Positions 41,429-49,320 of a stretch of DNA of 64,000 nucleotides are shown here, one piece after another. The number at the start of each line of letters is the position of its first letter. Positions within the stretch are counted from its first letter, which is position 1. Under the pieces are notes generated by a model, which saw only the letters and a program-made list of their open reading frames with translations, did not search any database and was not told the DNA's origin. Source of the DNA: Rhizobium rosettiformans (GTDB taxonomy: Bacteria > Pseudomonadota > Alphaproteobacteria > Rhizobiales > Rhizobiaceae); the NCBI RefSeq assembly GCF_016806065.1, contig NZ_CP032405.1:4244001-4308000 (forward strand), read 5' to 3'. Position numbers and translations under genes: made by a program.

Positions 41429-42451
41429 TCAAGCCTTCGTGCCGAAAAGGCGCAGGCGCATCACGCCGCCATCCGGATGCACGCCGATCCGCACATGCGT
41501 CACCGGCCCGATCTTTTGCAGCTGGTCGCCTTCATAGAAATGCTCGGCATCCATCTGCATCTTCTGCCGCGTTAGGATCGGCTTCCACTGTTCGGACGCC
41601 GCAATCTCCGCTTCGGAGAAGGTGTCGCCGGCGTCAGGCAGATAGGCACCCAGCAGCTCGCAGGTATCGGGATAATTGCCCTTGTAGAAATGCGTATCGA
41701 TCAGCACCCGGTTGATCACACCTGGATGGCCAAGGCGGATGATCGCCCAGTCATGGCCGGGACCGCGGCGACGCTTTGTTTCCCAGCCATCACCCATGTT
41801 TGTGCCGCGACCGGGCGACAGGATCTTGTCGGGATGGCCGTAATGGGCGTCCGACCAGGCAAGCGACTTGGCGCCATGGAAGATATAGGCGAGATCGATC
41901 TCTTCCGTCGCGCCGACCTTCGACCAGTCGAAATGGGCAGCGCCATAGACGCGCAGCCGCGCCACGCCGCCATCGGGGTAGATGTGCAGGCGCAGATGCG
42001 TCCAGACCTTCGACGTGTCGGAATTGGCAAAGAAATGCTGGGCAGACGCGCCGAGCGGAGACTTCGGCACCAGCTCTGTCCAGACGGTCGCATCGGTCGG
42101 ATCGCCGCTTTCAACGAAAGCTGCCTCGATCGAGCCATGCGGCGGGTAGTTGCCGGTAAAGAAGCGGGTATCGACATCGAAACCGAAGATTCGGCCCGGC
42201 ATGGCAAGACGGATGATCGCATAGTCATGGCCCGGCACACGCTTGCGACGGCTTTCCCAGCCATCCATGTATTTGCCGTTATCGTCGTAGAGGTCCGGAT
42301 CGAAACTCGCGGGCTCATCGTTCAGCATGCGCGACACCGGCGCAAAGAACTCGTCGGTCGAGAAGATGCCCACGGCACCAAGGCGGGCCGAGGCAAGGTT
42401 GACGGCACCGGCAGCGAAATCCGGCAGGACGACGGTCGAGGTCTCAAGCAT
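41429..42451 (-). CDS. alc: Allantoicase
   Basis: The 340-residue protein consists of two homologous jelly-roll halves, each with a W-E-S/T-R/K-R-x-R-x-x-G-H-D motif: GWESRRKRVPGHDYAIIRL and GWETKRRRGPGHDWAIIRL, followed by DTRFFTGNYP and DTHFYKGNYP. This duplication is diagnostic of allantoicase, which cuts allantoate to ureidoglycolate and urea. It starts at ATG 42451, one base after the uraD stop, so the two are co-translated. The product goes to AllA, encoded in a separate operon 2.5 kb away. Confidence 0.96.
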   Translation of the reverse strand: MLETSTVVLPDFAAGAVNLASARLGAVGIFSTDEFFAPVSRMLNDEPASFDPDLYDDNGKYMDGWESRRKRVPGHDYAIIRLAMPGRIFGFDVDTRFFTGNYPPHGSIEAAFVESGDPTDATVWTELVPKSPLGASAQHFFANSDTSKVWTHLRLHIYPDGGVARLRVYGAAHFDWSKVGATEEIDLAYIFHGAKSLAWSDAHYGHPDKILSPGRGTNMGDGWETKRRRGPGHDWAIIRLGHPGVINRVLIDTHFYKGNYPDTCELLGAYLPDAGDTFSEAEIAASEQWKPILTRQKMQMDAEHFYEGDQLQKIGPVTHVRIGVHPDGGVMRLRLFGTKA

Positions 42452-42452
42452 G

Positions 42453-42950
42453 TCAGTGTGTCTCCGGAAGCAGGGCTTCAAGGCGAAGCCTGGCGATTTT
42501 TTCCACCTGCTGGCAGGCGGTGTCGAATTCCTGGTCTTTGGCGTTGGCGATGCGCGTCTCGAAGGCGGCGAGAATATCGTCCTTCGTCAGTCCCTTGACC
42601 GCGATGATGAAGGGAAAGCCGAATTTCTCGACATAGGCCGTATTCAACGCGGTAAAGCGGGCATGTTCGTCAGCCGACAGCCGATCGAGACCGGCACCGG
42701 CCTGTTCCCGCTTGCTGTCCTCCGTCAGTTCACCTGCAATAGCGAGTTTGCCCGCCAGATCGGGATGCGCACGCAAGACGCCCAACCGCTCCTCTGCGCT
42801 CGAGGTGCGGAAGATCATCGCCATCGCGTCATGCACGTCGAGCGCCGTCAGCGGCGCCTCGATCATGCCGGCATCGAAGGCACGCTCCGCAATGAAGGGC
42901 GAATGTTCGAACACTCCGCCGAAACGCTGAACGAAGTCCGCTCTGTCCAT
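42453..42950 (-). CDS. uraD: OHCU decarboxylase
   Basis: This 165-residue helical protein contains the UraD motifs HPDLAGKLA (with catalytic histidine, about residues 62-70), SKREQAGAGLDRLS, and FTALNTAYVEKFGFPFIIAVKG. It converts 2-oxo-4-hydroxy-4-carboxy-5-ureidoimidazoline to (S)-allantoin, following UraH. It is the first gene of the uraD-alc pair and is divergent from the alcohol dehydrogenase gene across 233 bases that contain an inverted repeat suited to regulation. Confidence 0.95.
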   Translation of the reverse strand: MDRADFVQRFGGVFEHSPFIAERAFDAGMIEAPLTALDVHDAMAMIFRTSSAEERLGVLRAHPDLAGKLAIAGELTEDSKREQAGAGLDRLSADEHARFTALNTAYVEKFGFPFIIAVKGLTKDDILAAFETRIANAKDQEFDTACQQVEKIARLRLEALLPETH

Positions 42951-43034
42951 GCCATCAATCCAGTATCATGTGAGGCCGCAGCTGAGACAGCGGCGGCAGG
43001 GAGGGCCCGCTTGCGCATCCCGCGAAGCAGTTGA

Positions 43035-43068
43035 CGACAAGGATTAGCCGAGCCCCCTGTCCTTGTCG
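43035..43068. repeat. Inverted repeat between uraD and the alcohol dehydrogenase gene
   Basis: CGACAAGGA (43035-43043) and TCCTTGTCG (43060-43068) are exact inverted copies separated by 16 bases. No T-run follows. It lies between divergent promoters and may be an operator with two half-sites. Confidence 0.5.
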
Positions 43069-43183
43069 AGTTTCCGAAGGCGACAGGCACTTTCAACGCA
43101 AACAGCAGGTCGGTTCGCTTGTGCAGCAGCGCTTGCGACCTATCTACAGCTCGCTCCTCCCATTCCATTTGAAAGGATACCCC

Positions 43184-44230
43184 ATGCCGATTGCCAAAGG
43201 CTATGCCGCAACGGATGCCTCCAAGCCATTGGTTCCCTTCACCTTCGAGCGTCGCGAACCTAACGCGGACGACGTGGTGATCGAGATCAAGTTCTCCGGC
43301 ATCTGCCATTCGGACATTCACCAGGCGCGCAACGAATGGGGCAACTCGACCTTCCCCATGGTCCCCGGCCACGAGATTGCCGGCATCGTCACCGCCGTCG
43401 GCTCGAGCGTTTCGAAATACAAGGTCGGCGACCGCGTCGGCGTTGGCTGCTTCGTCAATTCCTGCCTGCATTGCGAACGCGATCTCTACCGCGAACAATA
43501 TATGCCCGGCCTCGTCGGCACCTATAACTCCACGGAAGTCGACGGCGTCACCCCGACGCAAGGGGGCTATGCCGATTCCATCGTCGTCCAGGAAGACTAT
43601 GTGCTCAGCATTCCCGACAACCTGCCGCTCGACAAGGCAGCACCGCTGCTCTGCGCCGGCATCACGCTCTATTCGCCGCTCAGCCACTGGAAGGCCGGCC
43701 CCGGCAAGAAGGTCGCCGTCATCGGCATGGGCGGCCTCGGCCATATGGGCGTCAAGATCGGCGCGGCCATGGGCGCCGACGTCACCGTACTCAGCCAGAG
43801 CCTGTCGAAGAAGGAAGACGGCCTCGCCTTCGGCGCCAAGGAATATCACGCCACCTCGGATCCGGAGACCTTCAAGACGCTCGCCGGCTCCTTCGACCTG
43901 ATCCTCTGCACCGTCAGCGCCGAGATCGACTGGAACGCCTATCTCAACTTGCTGAAGGTCGATGGCACCATGGTGCTGCTCGGCGTGTCGGGAAACCCGG
44001 TGCCCGTGCATGCCTTCGCGCTGATCGCCGGCCGCCGCTCGCTCGCCGGTTCGATGATCGGCTCGATCCAGGAAACCCAGGAAATGCTCGACTTCTGCGG
44101 CAAGCACGACATCACCCCGGAGATCGAGATCATCGACATCGCCCAGGTGAACGAAGCCTATGAACGCGTCATCAAGAGCGATGTCCGCTACCGCTTCGTC
44201 ATCGACATGGCGACGCTCGCCAAGGGCTGA
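43184..44230 (+). CDS. Zinc-type NAD(P)-dependent alcohol dehydrogenase (YahK/CAD-like)
   Basis: This 348-residue medium-chain dehydrogenase has the catalytic zinc ligands [10 protein letters not shown] and GHEIAG, the Rossmann motif [27 protein letters not shown] and a final RYRFVIDM, all matching the YahK group of broad aldehyde reductases. The structural zinc lobe is altered: where YahK has C-x2-C-x2-C-x7-C, here only the first two cysteines remain ([15 protein letters not shown]), with aspartate and methionine in the other two positions. The fold should then depend less on structural zinc. GAAAGGA precedes the start. A strong terminator follows. The physiological aldehyde or alcohol is unknown. 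Confidence 0.86.
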   Translation: MPIAKGYAATDASKPLVPFTFERREPNADDVVIEIKFSGICHSDIHQARNEWGNSTFPMVPGHEIAGIVTAVGSSVSKYKVGDRVGVGCFVNSCLHCERDLYREQYMPGLVGTYNSTEVDGVTPTQGGYADSIVVQEDYVLSIPDNLPLDKAAPLLCAGITLYSPLSHWKAGPGKKVAVIGMGGLGHMGVKIGAAMGADVTVLSQSLSKKEDGLAFGAKEYHATSDPETFKTLAGSFDLILCTVSAEIDWNAYLNLLKVDGTMVLLGVSGNPVPVHAFALIAGRRSLAGSMIGSIQETQEMLDFCGKHDITPEIEIIDIAQVNEAYERVIKSDVRYRFVIDMATLAKG

Positions 44231-44250
44231 TCTACGAGGATGGAATGAGA

Positions 44251-44282
44251 AGGGCCCGGCATCGCTGCCGGGCCCTCTTTTC
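44251..44282 (+). terminator. Terminator of the alcohol dehydrogenase gene
   Basis: AGGGCCCGGC (44251-44260) and GCCGGGCCCT (44267-44276) form a perfect 10-bp stem with a 6-nt loop, followed by CTTTTCG. Confidence 0.88.
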
Positions 44283-44308
44283 GTGGAGAAACCTGCCCTC
44301 AAACGCGA

Positions 44309-44395
44309 CGTCATCCTCGGCCTAGTGCCGAGGATCCACCGAGGCCGAACTAACCAGATACGTTGCAGATGCTCGGGACAAGCCCGAGCATGACG
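44309..44395. repeat. RIME-like intergenic palindromic element
   Basis: The 87-bp unit begins CGTCATCCTCGG and ends CCCGAGCATGACG, so the outer ends are inverted copies. It holds two hairpins: ATCCTCGG with CCGAGGAT (44312-44333) and TGCTCGGG with CCCGAGCA (44369-44390). That arrangement is known from rhizobial intergenic mosaic elements (RIME). It sits between a terminator and a convergent gene, the usual site for such repeats. Confidence 0.7.
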
Positions 44396-44413
44396 ACCGC
44401 AGGGTAGACGGCG

Positions 44414-45271
44414 TTAATCCTGAAGCTGATACCCATTCCGCTCCGGAAACGGCCAATCAGCCAGTAAGGCCATGTCCGGCCTGTAGATCTCCACCTTCAG
44501 CGGATAGCACTTGGCGACATCGCTCGAATGGCTTGTGCTGCAGTCGCCACCCGGGCAGGCTGAGAGCGCGCCCAGGAGATCGATCTCCGCAAACATCTCA
44601 AGAAAGTCGCCGGGACGAACCGGGCTTGCCTTCATGAAATACTGCTGCGTATCGCGGGTGAAACCGGTGCACATGAAGACGTTCAACACGTCATGCACAT
44701 GCGGTTCGGCGGCCTTGATGTCGATGCCACGGTGATGCGCCAGCGCACGGCAGAGGTTGGAATGGCAGCAGTGATGATAGTCGCCGCCTGAGAGTAACCG
44801 GTTGGTATAGGGGTCGCAACGCGTGCCGATCACGTCATGCACGCCGCCACCGAATTCGTCGAAACCGTACCAGCCGAGCGTATCATGGCTGATCGTCGCC
44901 ATGGGACGCAGCGACGGCAGATTGCTCCAGAGACGGTTGCCGGTGGTGACATGGGTCGCATGCAGCGCCCGCGTCTTGCCGGAGAAGAAGCGCTCAGAAA
45001 GGTCGTTGGCGTTCCAGAGGTTGAGGTCGCCGACCTGCGGCCCCTCGACGCTGACGATGCGGAAGAAATGCCCCTTCGGCACCTCGAACGTATTGCCCTC
45101 GCGCGGCGGCACGATCACCTCGCCGACCTTCTCCATCGTCGCCCGCGCCTGCTCCAAGATGCTCATGTCGGGTGCTTTCAACGACTCGACCGGATAGCAG
45201 ACGACGGGTTTAACAGCCCGGCGGGCAGCCGCATCGGCGGGAACGGGGATGTTGGCGTTGAAGGGGGACAT
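44414..45271 (-). CDS. DUF1989 (urea carboxylase/guanidine-associated) protein
   Basis: The 285-residue protein has a DUF1989 domain: ARATMEKVGEVIVPPREG, FEVPKGHFFRIVSVEGPQVGDLNLWNA, HDVIGTRCDPYTN, DYHHCCHSNLCRAL and the terminal ALSACPGGDCS. Paired DUF1989 proteins act beside urea/guanidine carboxylase as deiminase components (CgdAB), and others are of unknown function. Here it is a single gene, without any carboxylase in the window. Given the surrounding pathway releases urea twice, a role in ureido or guanidino compound breakdown is plausible but unproven. It is divergent from a LysR gene that may regulate it. Confidence 0.82.
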   Translation of the reverse strand: MSPFNANIPVPADAAARRAVKPVVCYPVESLKAPDMSILEQARATMEKVGEVIVPPREGNTFEVPKGHFFRIVSVEGPQVGDLNLWNANDLSERFFSGKTRALHATHVTTGNRLWSNLPSLRPMATISHDTLGWYGFDEFGGGVHDVIGTRCDPYTNRLLSGGDYHHCCHSNLCRALAHHRGIDIKAAEPHVHDVLNVFMCTGFTRDTQQYFMKASPVRPGDFLEMFAEIDLLGALSACPGGDCSTSHSSDVAKCYPLKVEIYRPDMALLADWPFPERNGYQLQD

Positions 45272-45281
45272 GGAAAACTCC

Positions 45282-45308
45282 GCGGATCGGCATCAAGATC
45301 TGATCCGC
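45282..45308. promoter_or_regulatory. Inverted repeat in the DUF1989/LysR intergenic region
   Basis: GCGGATC (45282-45288) and GATCCGC (45302-45308) are exact inverted copies 13 bases apart, between divergent genes. LysR regulators often bind such interrupted dyads upstream of their targets. Confidence 0.45.
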
Positions 45309-45356
45309 AAGGTGCCCCACCTGCCCCATCAAGACAACTGCCTCTCTTCTTGCCCC

Positions 45357-45379
45357 ATGACCAAGTCTGGCTTAGTCAT
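45357..45379. promoter_or_regulatory. Near-perfect dyad just before the LysR gene
   Basis: ATGACCAAG (45357-45365) and CTTAGTCAT (45371-45379) are complementary at 8 of 9 positions, centred 18 bases before the ATG. This is a position expected for an autoregulatory site. Confidence 0.5.
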
Positions 45380-45385
45380 AGAGCC

Positions 45386-46249
45386 ATGAAACTGCCGCCG
45401 CTCCCAACACTCCGCGCCTTCGAGGCCGCCGCCCGTCGCGAAAGCTTCCTGCAGGCTGCAACCGAACTCGGCATGACGGCGGCGGCCGTCAGTCAGCATG
45501 TGAAGGCGCTGGAAGATTGGCTGGGCCTTGCCCTCTTCGACCGCCGCCCGCGTGGGGTGCGCCTCACCGCTGACGGCCGCGAATTCGGCGCTGCCTGCTC
45601 GGAAGGTCTCGGCCACATCGCCCGCGCCGCAGAGCGGCTGACCGCCCGCAAATCCTTGGCCCGCGCCAGCCTCGCCTGCATGCCCTCGGTGGTCACTCAC
45701 TGGCTCGGCCCCCGCCTGCCCCGCTTCCGCGCCGCACATCCTCAGATCCAGGTCTCGATCGTCTATCCGTTGGGGTCATTGACCCCGGATGAAGCCGGCG
45801 CAGACCTGCTGATCGGACACGGGACACGACCGCCGGGTCAGGCGGAGCGCATCCTCGACGCCGCCACCCGGCCCACCTGTGCGCCCGCCTATCTGGAGCA
45901 GCACGGGCCGATCACAACACCCGCCGACCTGCTGAAACAGAACTTGCTGCACGACGCGACCGAGGCCGCCTGGCAGTCCTGGCTGGCGGCGCGCGGGATC
46001 AAGGGCCTGACACCGTCAGGACCGCTCTATGCCGATTTCAACCTGCTGGTCAGTTCGGTCCTCTCAGGCCTCGGCATCGGTCTCTGCCCAACCGCCCTGA
46101 TATCAGACCATCTGGCAGCCGGCACGCTGACGGTACTGTTCGAGGAAGCCGCCGACGAGGACAAGGCCTATTGGCTGCTCTCAGGCACTGACTTGCCCGA
46201 GCCTGCCGCGATTTTGCGGGACTGGTTGCTGGCGGAAGTTGCCGACTAG
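45386..46249 (+). CDS. LysR-type regulator (GcvA-like), divergent from DUF1989 gene
   Basis: The 287-residue regulator starts KLPPLPTLRAFEAAARRESFL, with the helix-turn-helix TELGMTAAAVSQHVKALEDWLG and wing GLALFDRRPRGVRLT. The effector domain includes LACMPSVVTHWLGPRLPRFR, GADLLIGHGTRP and NLLVSSVLSGLGIGLCPTAL. The effector is unknown. The convergent neighbour is puuE, six bases beyond the stop; the divergent neighbour is the DUF1989 gene. Control of one or both is plausible from location. An upstream open frame as far as 44837 is antisense to DUF1989 and is not coding. Confidence 0.86.
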   Translation: MKLPPLPTLRAFEAAARRESFLQAATELGMTAAAVSQHVKALEDWLGLALFDRRPRGVRLTADGREFGAACSEGLGHIARAAERLTARKSLARASLACMPSVVTHWLGPRLPRFRAAHPQIQVSIVYPLGSLTPDEAGADLLIGHGTRPPGQAERILDAATRPTCAPAYLEQHGPITTPADLLKQNLLHDATEAAWQSWLAARGIKGLTPSGPLYADFNLLVSSVLSGLGIGLCPTALISDHLAAGTLTVLFEEAADEDKAYWLLSGTDLPEPAAILRDWLLAEVAD

Positions 46250-46254
46250 CACCG

Positions 46255-47175
46255 TCACCAAGCCGGCTTGTGATGCTTGTGCCAGTGCTCGGCGATCTCG
46301 ATGCGCTTGGGCACCCAGACCTTCTCATGACCCGTCACATAATCGATAAACCGCGCCAGCGCTGCAGCCCGCCCGGGACGTCCGACGAGGCGGCAGTGCA
46401 AACCGACGGACATCATCTTCGGGCTACCGTTCTTCCCCTCTTCGTAGAGCACATCGAAGGCGTCCTTGAGATAGGTGAAGAACTGGTCGCCGGTGTTGAA
46501 GCCCTGCGGCGTGGCAAAGCGCATGTCGTTGGTCTCGAGCGTATAGGGGATGATCAAAAAGGGCTTGCCCTCCAGATCCGGCACCCAGAACGGCAGGTCG
46601 TCGGAATAATTGTCGGAGGAGTATAGAAAGCCCCCCTCCTCCATCACGAGGCGCAGCGTGTTGTCAGACGGCTTGCCCTGATACATGCCAAGCGGATGCG
46701 AGCCGGTCAGTTCCTTGTGCAGGCGAACCGCCTCGCGGATATGCTCGCGCTCGACGTCTTCTGGAAAGTCCTTGTATTCGAGCCAGCGATAGCCGTGGCT
46801 GGCGATCTCCCAATCGGCTTCCTTCATCGCGGCAACGGCTTCCGGGTTGCGCGCCATGGCAAGCGTCACGCCATAGACGGTGACCGGAACCTTGCGCTCA
46901 GTGAACATCCGCCAAAGCCGCCAGAAGCCGGCGCGCGAGCCGTATTCGTAAATCGACTCCATGTTGAGATTGCGCTGACCGGCCCAGGGCTGTGCGCCGA
47001 CGATCTCTGACAAAAGGCATTCCGAGGCTGGATCGCCGTCGAGAATGCAGCTTTCGCCACCCTCCTCGTAATTCACCACGAACTGCACCGCGATCCGCGC
47101 CTCCCCCGGCCATTTCGGATCGGGAATGTCGCGGCCATAGCCGATCAGGTCGCGGGGATAGGGAGCAGTCGTCAT
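46255..47175 (-). CDS. puuE: Allantoinase, PuuE type
   Basis: This 306-residue polysaccharide deacetylase-fold protein starts YPRDLIGYGRDIPDPKWPG, the hallmark of PuuE (metal-independent allantoinase), and has VQFVVNYEEGGE, EIASHGYRWLEYKDF, GMYQGKPSDNTLRL and HCRLVGRPGRAAAL. It hydrolyses (S)-allantoin to allantoate. This is the non-amidohydrolase type of allantoinase. The start ATG 47175 has GAGAGGTGA upstream, so the longer open frame to 47367 is not needed. It is followed by the convergent LysR gene and preceded by a DUF1045 gene on the same strand with 91 bases between. Confidence 0.95.
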   Translation of the reverse strand: MTTAPYPRDLIGYGRDIPDPKWPGEARIAVQFVVNYEEGGESCILDGDPASECLLSEIVGAQPWAGQRNLNMESIYEYGSRAGFWRLWRMFTERKVPVTVYGVTLAMARNPEAVAAMKEADWEIASHGYRWLEYKDFPEDVEREHIREAVRLHKELTGSHPLGMYQGKPSDNTLRLVMEEGGFLYSSDNYSDDLPFWVPDLEGKPFLIIPYTLETNDMRFATPQGFNTGDQFFTYLKDAFDVLYEEGKNGSPKMMSVGLHCRLVGRPGRAAALARFIDYVTGHEKVWVPKRIEIAEHWHKHHKPAW

Positions 47176-47266
47176 CGGTTCACCTCTCGTGTTTTGACGC
47201 GAGGCTATTGGCGAGGACGGCGCCTGTCGAGATGGAAAACGCGCATTTTGCTGCAGCGCAAACCGG

Positions 47267-47974
47267 TCAGGCAATCTTCCGGCTCGAAACCCGGCCCAGC
47301 GGATGCAGCGAATGCACGGTAAACGGTGCGCCACGCTCGGTTTCGACGAACAGGGCGAGATTGGCAATCACAACGGGCTCAGCGAGGGCGGGATCGAAAT
47401 GCGCCTTCAGAGCCTGCTCGATTCGCGGAAAATCGCGGGCGAGCAAAGGTCCTGTGAGCGTCATGTGGAACCGGAACTCGTCCATCACGTAAGGATGTCC
47501 CCAGCGGCTGAGATTGGTGAATTGCGGTGCCGAGAGCCGTTCGGGATTGCGCCGGTCGATCTCGGCCTCGGAAAGCGGCGCACGAAAGCCGTCGAAAGCC
47601 TGGACGATGGATGCGGCCAGATGATCGACCTCCGGACAAGGGCGCTGAAGGATCAAGCCATAGACGTCACCGATGCGTCCGACCGACAGCCCCTGCAGAA
47701 CCACGGGCTCCATCCGGCCGGAAAAATGCATCAGGTCGCGCAGGAGAGAGGCCTCGTTCGCGCCTTCGCTCAGGCGGAATGGCGCCTTGAAGGTCGCATG
47801 AAAGCCGAAGCGTCGCGGAAGCGCCGTGTGAAAGGCAATCTCGTGCACGCCCAGGCCCTTCAGCCCCGGATGCTCCTCTGCCTCGCCGGAGAACACGTTG
47901 CGGCCGAGCCAGCGTGCCGCTGCATCGGCAAGCGGATCACGGGCAGGCGGCGTAAAGCAGATGGCATAGCGCAT
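47267..47974 (-). CDS. DUF1045 protein (2H phosphoesterase-like)
   Basis: The 235-residue protein has two H-x-T-x motifs, RRFGFHATFKAPFRL and EFRFHMTLTGPLLA, as in the 2H phosphoesterase superfamily. The start MRYAICFTPPARDPL and the motif GLRVHEIAFHT-like region GLGVHEIAFHTALPRR agree with DUF1045, often labelled putative phosphonate metabolism protein because related genes sit in phn operons. No phn genes are here. Activity on a cyclic phosphodiester is expected from the two histidines. ATG 47974 follows GAGGTG at six bases. It may be co-transcribed with puuE. Confidence 0.8.
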   Translation of the reverse strand: MRYAICFTPPARDPLADAAARWLGRNVFSGEAEEHPGLKGLGVHEIAFHTALPRRFGFHATFKAPFRLSEGANEASLLRDLMHFSGRMEPVVLQGLSVGRIGDVYGLILQRPCPEVDHLAASIVQAFDGFRAPLSEAEIDRRNPERLSAPQFTNLSRWGHPYVMDEFRFHMTLTGPLLARDFPRIEQALKAHFDPALAEPVVIANLALFVETERGAPFTVHSLHPLGRVSSRKIA

Positions 47975-48111
47975 GTCGAGCACCTCACACTGGCTCGCGA
48001 CGGCACTTTAGCAGATGCCGTTACAACCCGGTGGATAGGTGATTTGCATGACAGTATCACGAAGCGCGCGAGACAAAATCGCGGCAGAGTCCTGAGATAA
48101 TCCCTTTAATT

Positions 48112-49320
48112 TCAGGGTATTTCGGTAAATTCCTCACCGCCTGCGCGGCGCGCAGCCACCGAAACGTGATGGGCAAGGGCAAAGCCGTGAGGCAGGGACA
48201 TGGGCTCACCGGCAATCGAATCGAGAGCGGCATCCGCCAGCAAGTGCGCGATACCGAAACTCACCTTGAAGCCGCCGGTCAGCGCATGCACATGCGGATG
48301 ATCGGGATGCGGCCCGACCATCGGATCTCGATCGACCGCCTTGGGTCTGAGACCTGCCCAGCGTTCGACCACCTCCGCTCCCTGCAGCGCCGGTGCAAGC
48401 TCCCTCGCCCCGGCGATCAGGACATCCAGCTGCGCGTCCGTCGAGAAAGGGTCGTCGAACGTGTTTTCGCTGGTGCTGCCGATGGCGACCCGCCCGCCTT
48501 CATGCGGCACCACATAGAGGCCGTCGAGATAGAGGAGCGGCAGGTCCGCCGGCAGGTCCAGTCTGAGCAGCGCCGCCTGCCCTTTCACGCCGCGGCCAAG
48601 AGGTCTGCGAAGCGCAGGTCCGATGGCGTCGAGCAGCGGGAAGGATCCGACACCGGCTGCGACCAGCAGATCGCCGTAACCGACCACTGTCCCGTCGGCG
48701 AGCTTCACTTGCCTTCCCCCGGCATTGATCGATTGCACGGCGGCACCGACCAGCAACCGCACACGCCCCGATCGCTCAAGACGCGCCCGGATCGCCGTGG
48801 TGAGAGCACGCGGTGAGACGCGGCCCGCAAGGCGATCGAACACCACACCGGCCTCCGAAAAACTCCGCGAGGGCCAGTCGGCAAACGGGCTCTCGTCAAG
48901 GACGGTCCAGTCGAAGGCCCTGCCCTCCTGGTTCCAATTCGTAGCCGCCTCGCCCGAATGCCTCTCGGCAATCGGCCTCAGATGCGGCTTCGGCAAGGGG
49001 ATAAGACGACCGCAGCGCTGATAGCCAGCCGAGAGCCCAGTTTCGTCCTCGAGCAGAGCGATCTCCGCCTCGAGCGACAACAGCCCCTCGAATTGCAACT
49101 GCTTCTTCTCGTTCCAGCGATCCGGCATATGCGCCATCAGGGCGCCGAGCAGGCCGCCGCTCGCACCGCTCGCAATACCGTCACCGTCGATCAGGATCGT
49201 ATCGATGCCACGGCGCTCTGCTTTCAGCGCCGCCCAAAGTCCCATGATGCCGCCACCGACGATCACGAGATCGGCGCGCAATTGACCTGACATCGCAGCC
49301 GTTTTATCGGACATCACCAT
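48112..49320 (-). CDS. FAD-dependent oxidoreductase (DAO family), possible MnmC oxidase half
   Basis: The roughly 400-residue protein has the FAD motif LVIVGGGIMGLWAALKAERRG near its N-terminus (preceded by a variable start), then GIASGASGGLLGALMAHMP, the substrate-domain GYQRCGRLIPLPKP, FDRLAGRVSPRALTTAIRA and the terminal WAGLRPKAVDRDPMVGP with GGFKVSFGIAHLLAD. It belongs to the D-amino acid/glycine oxidase family. Its first ATG (49320) overlaps the start codon of the divergent mnmD gene. In E. coli the FAD domain of this family is fused to the MnmD methyltransferase as MnmC, so this may be the matching oxidase that removes the carboxymethyl group from cmnm5U in tRNA. An alternative is an amino acid oxidase. 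Alternative starts are at 49314 and 49293. Confidence 0.75.
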   Translation of the reverse strand: MVMSDKTAAMSGQLRADLVIVGGGIMGLWAALKAERRGIDTILIDGDGIASGASGGLLGALMAHMPDRWNEKKQLQFEGLLSLEAEIALLEDETGLSAGYQRCGRLIPLPKPHLRPIAERHSGEAATNWNQEGRAFDWTVLDESPFADWPSRSFSEAGVVFDRLAGRVSPRALTTAIRARLERSGRVRLLVGAAVQSINAGGRQVKLADGTVVGYGDLLVAAGVGSFPLLDAIGPALRRPLGRGVKGQAALLRLDLPADLPLLYLDGLYVVPHEGGRVAIGSTSENTFDDPFSTDAQLDVLIAGARELAPALQGAEVVERWAGLRPKAVDRDPMVGPHPDHPHVHALTGGFKVSFGIAHLLADAALDSIAGEPMSLPHGFALAHHVSVAARRAGGEEFTEIP

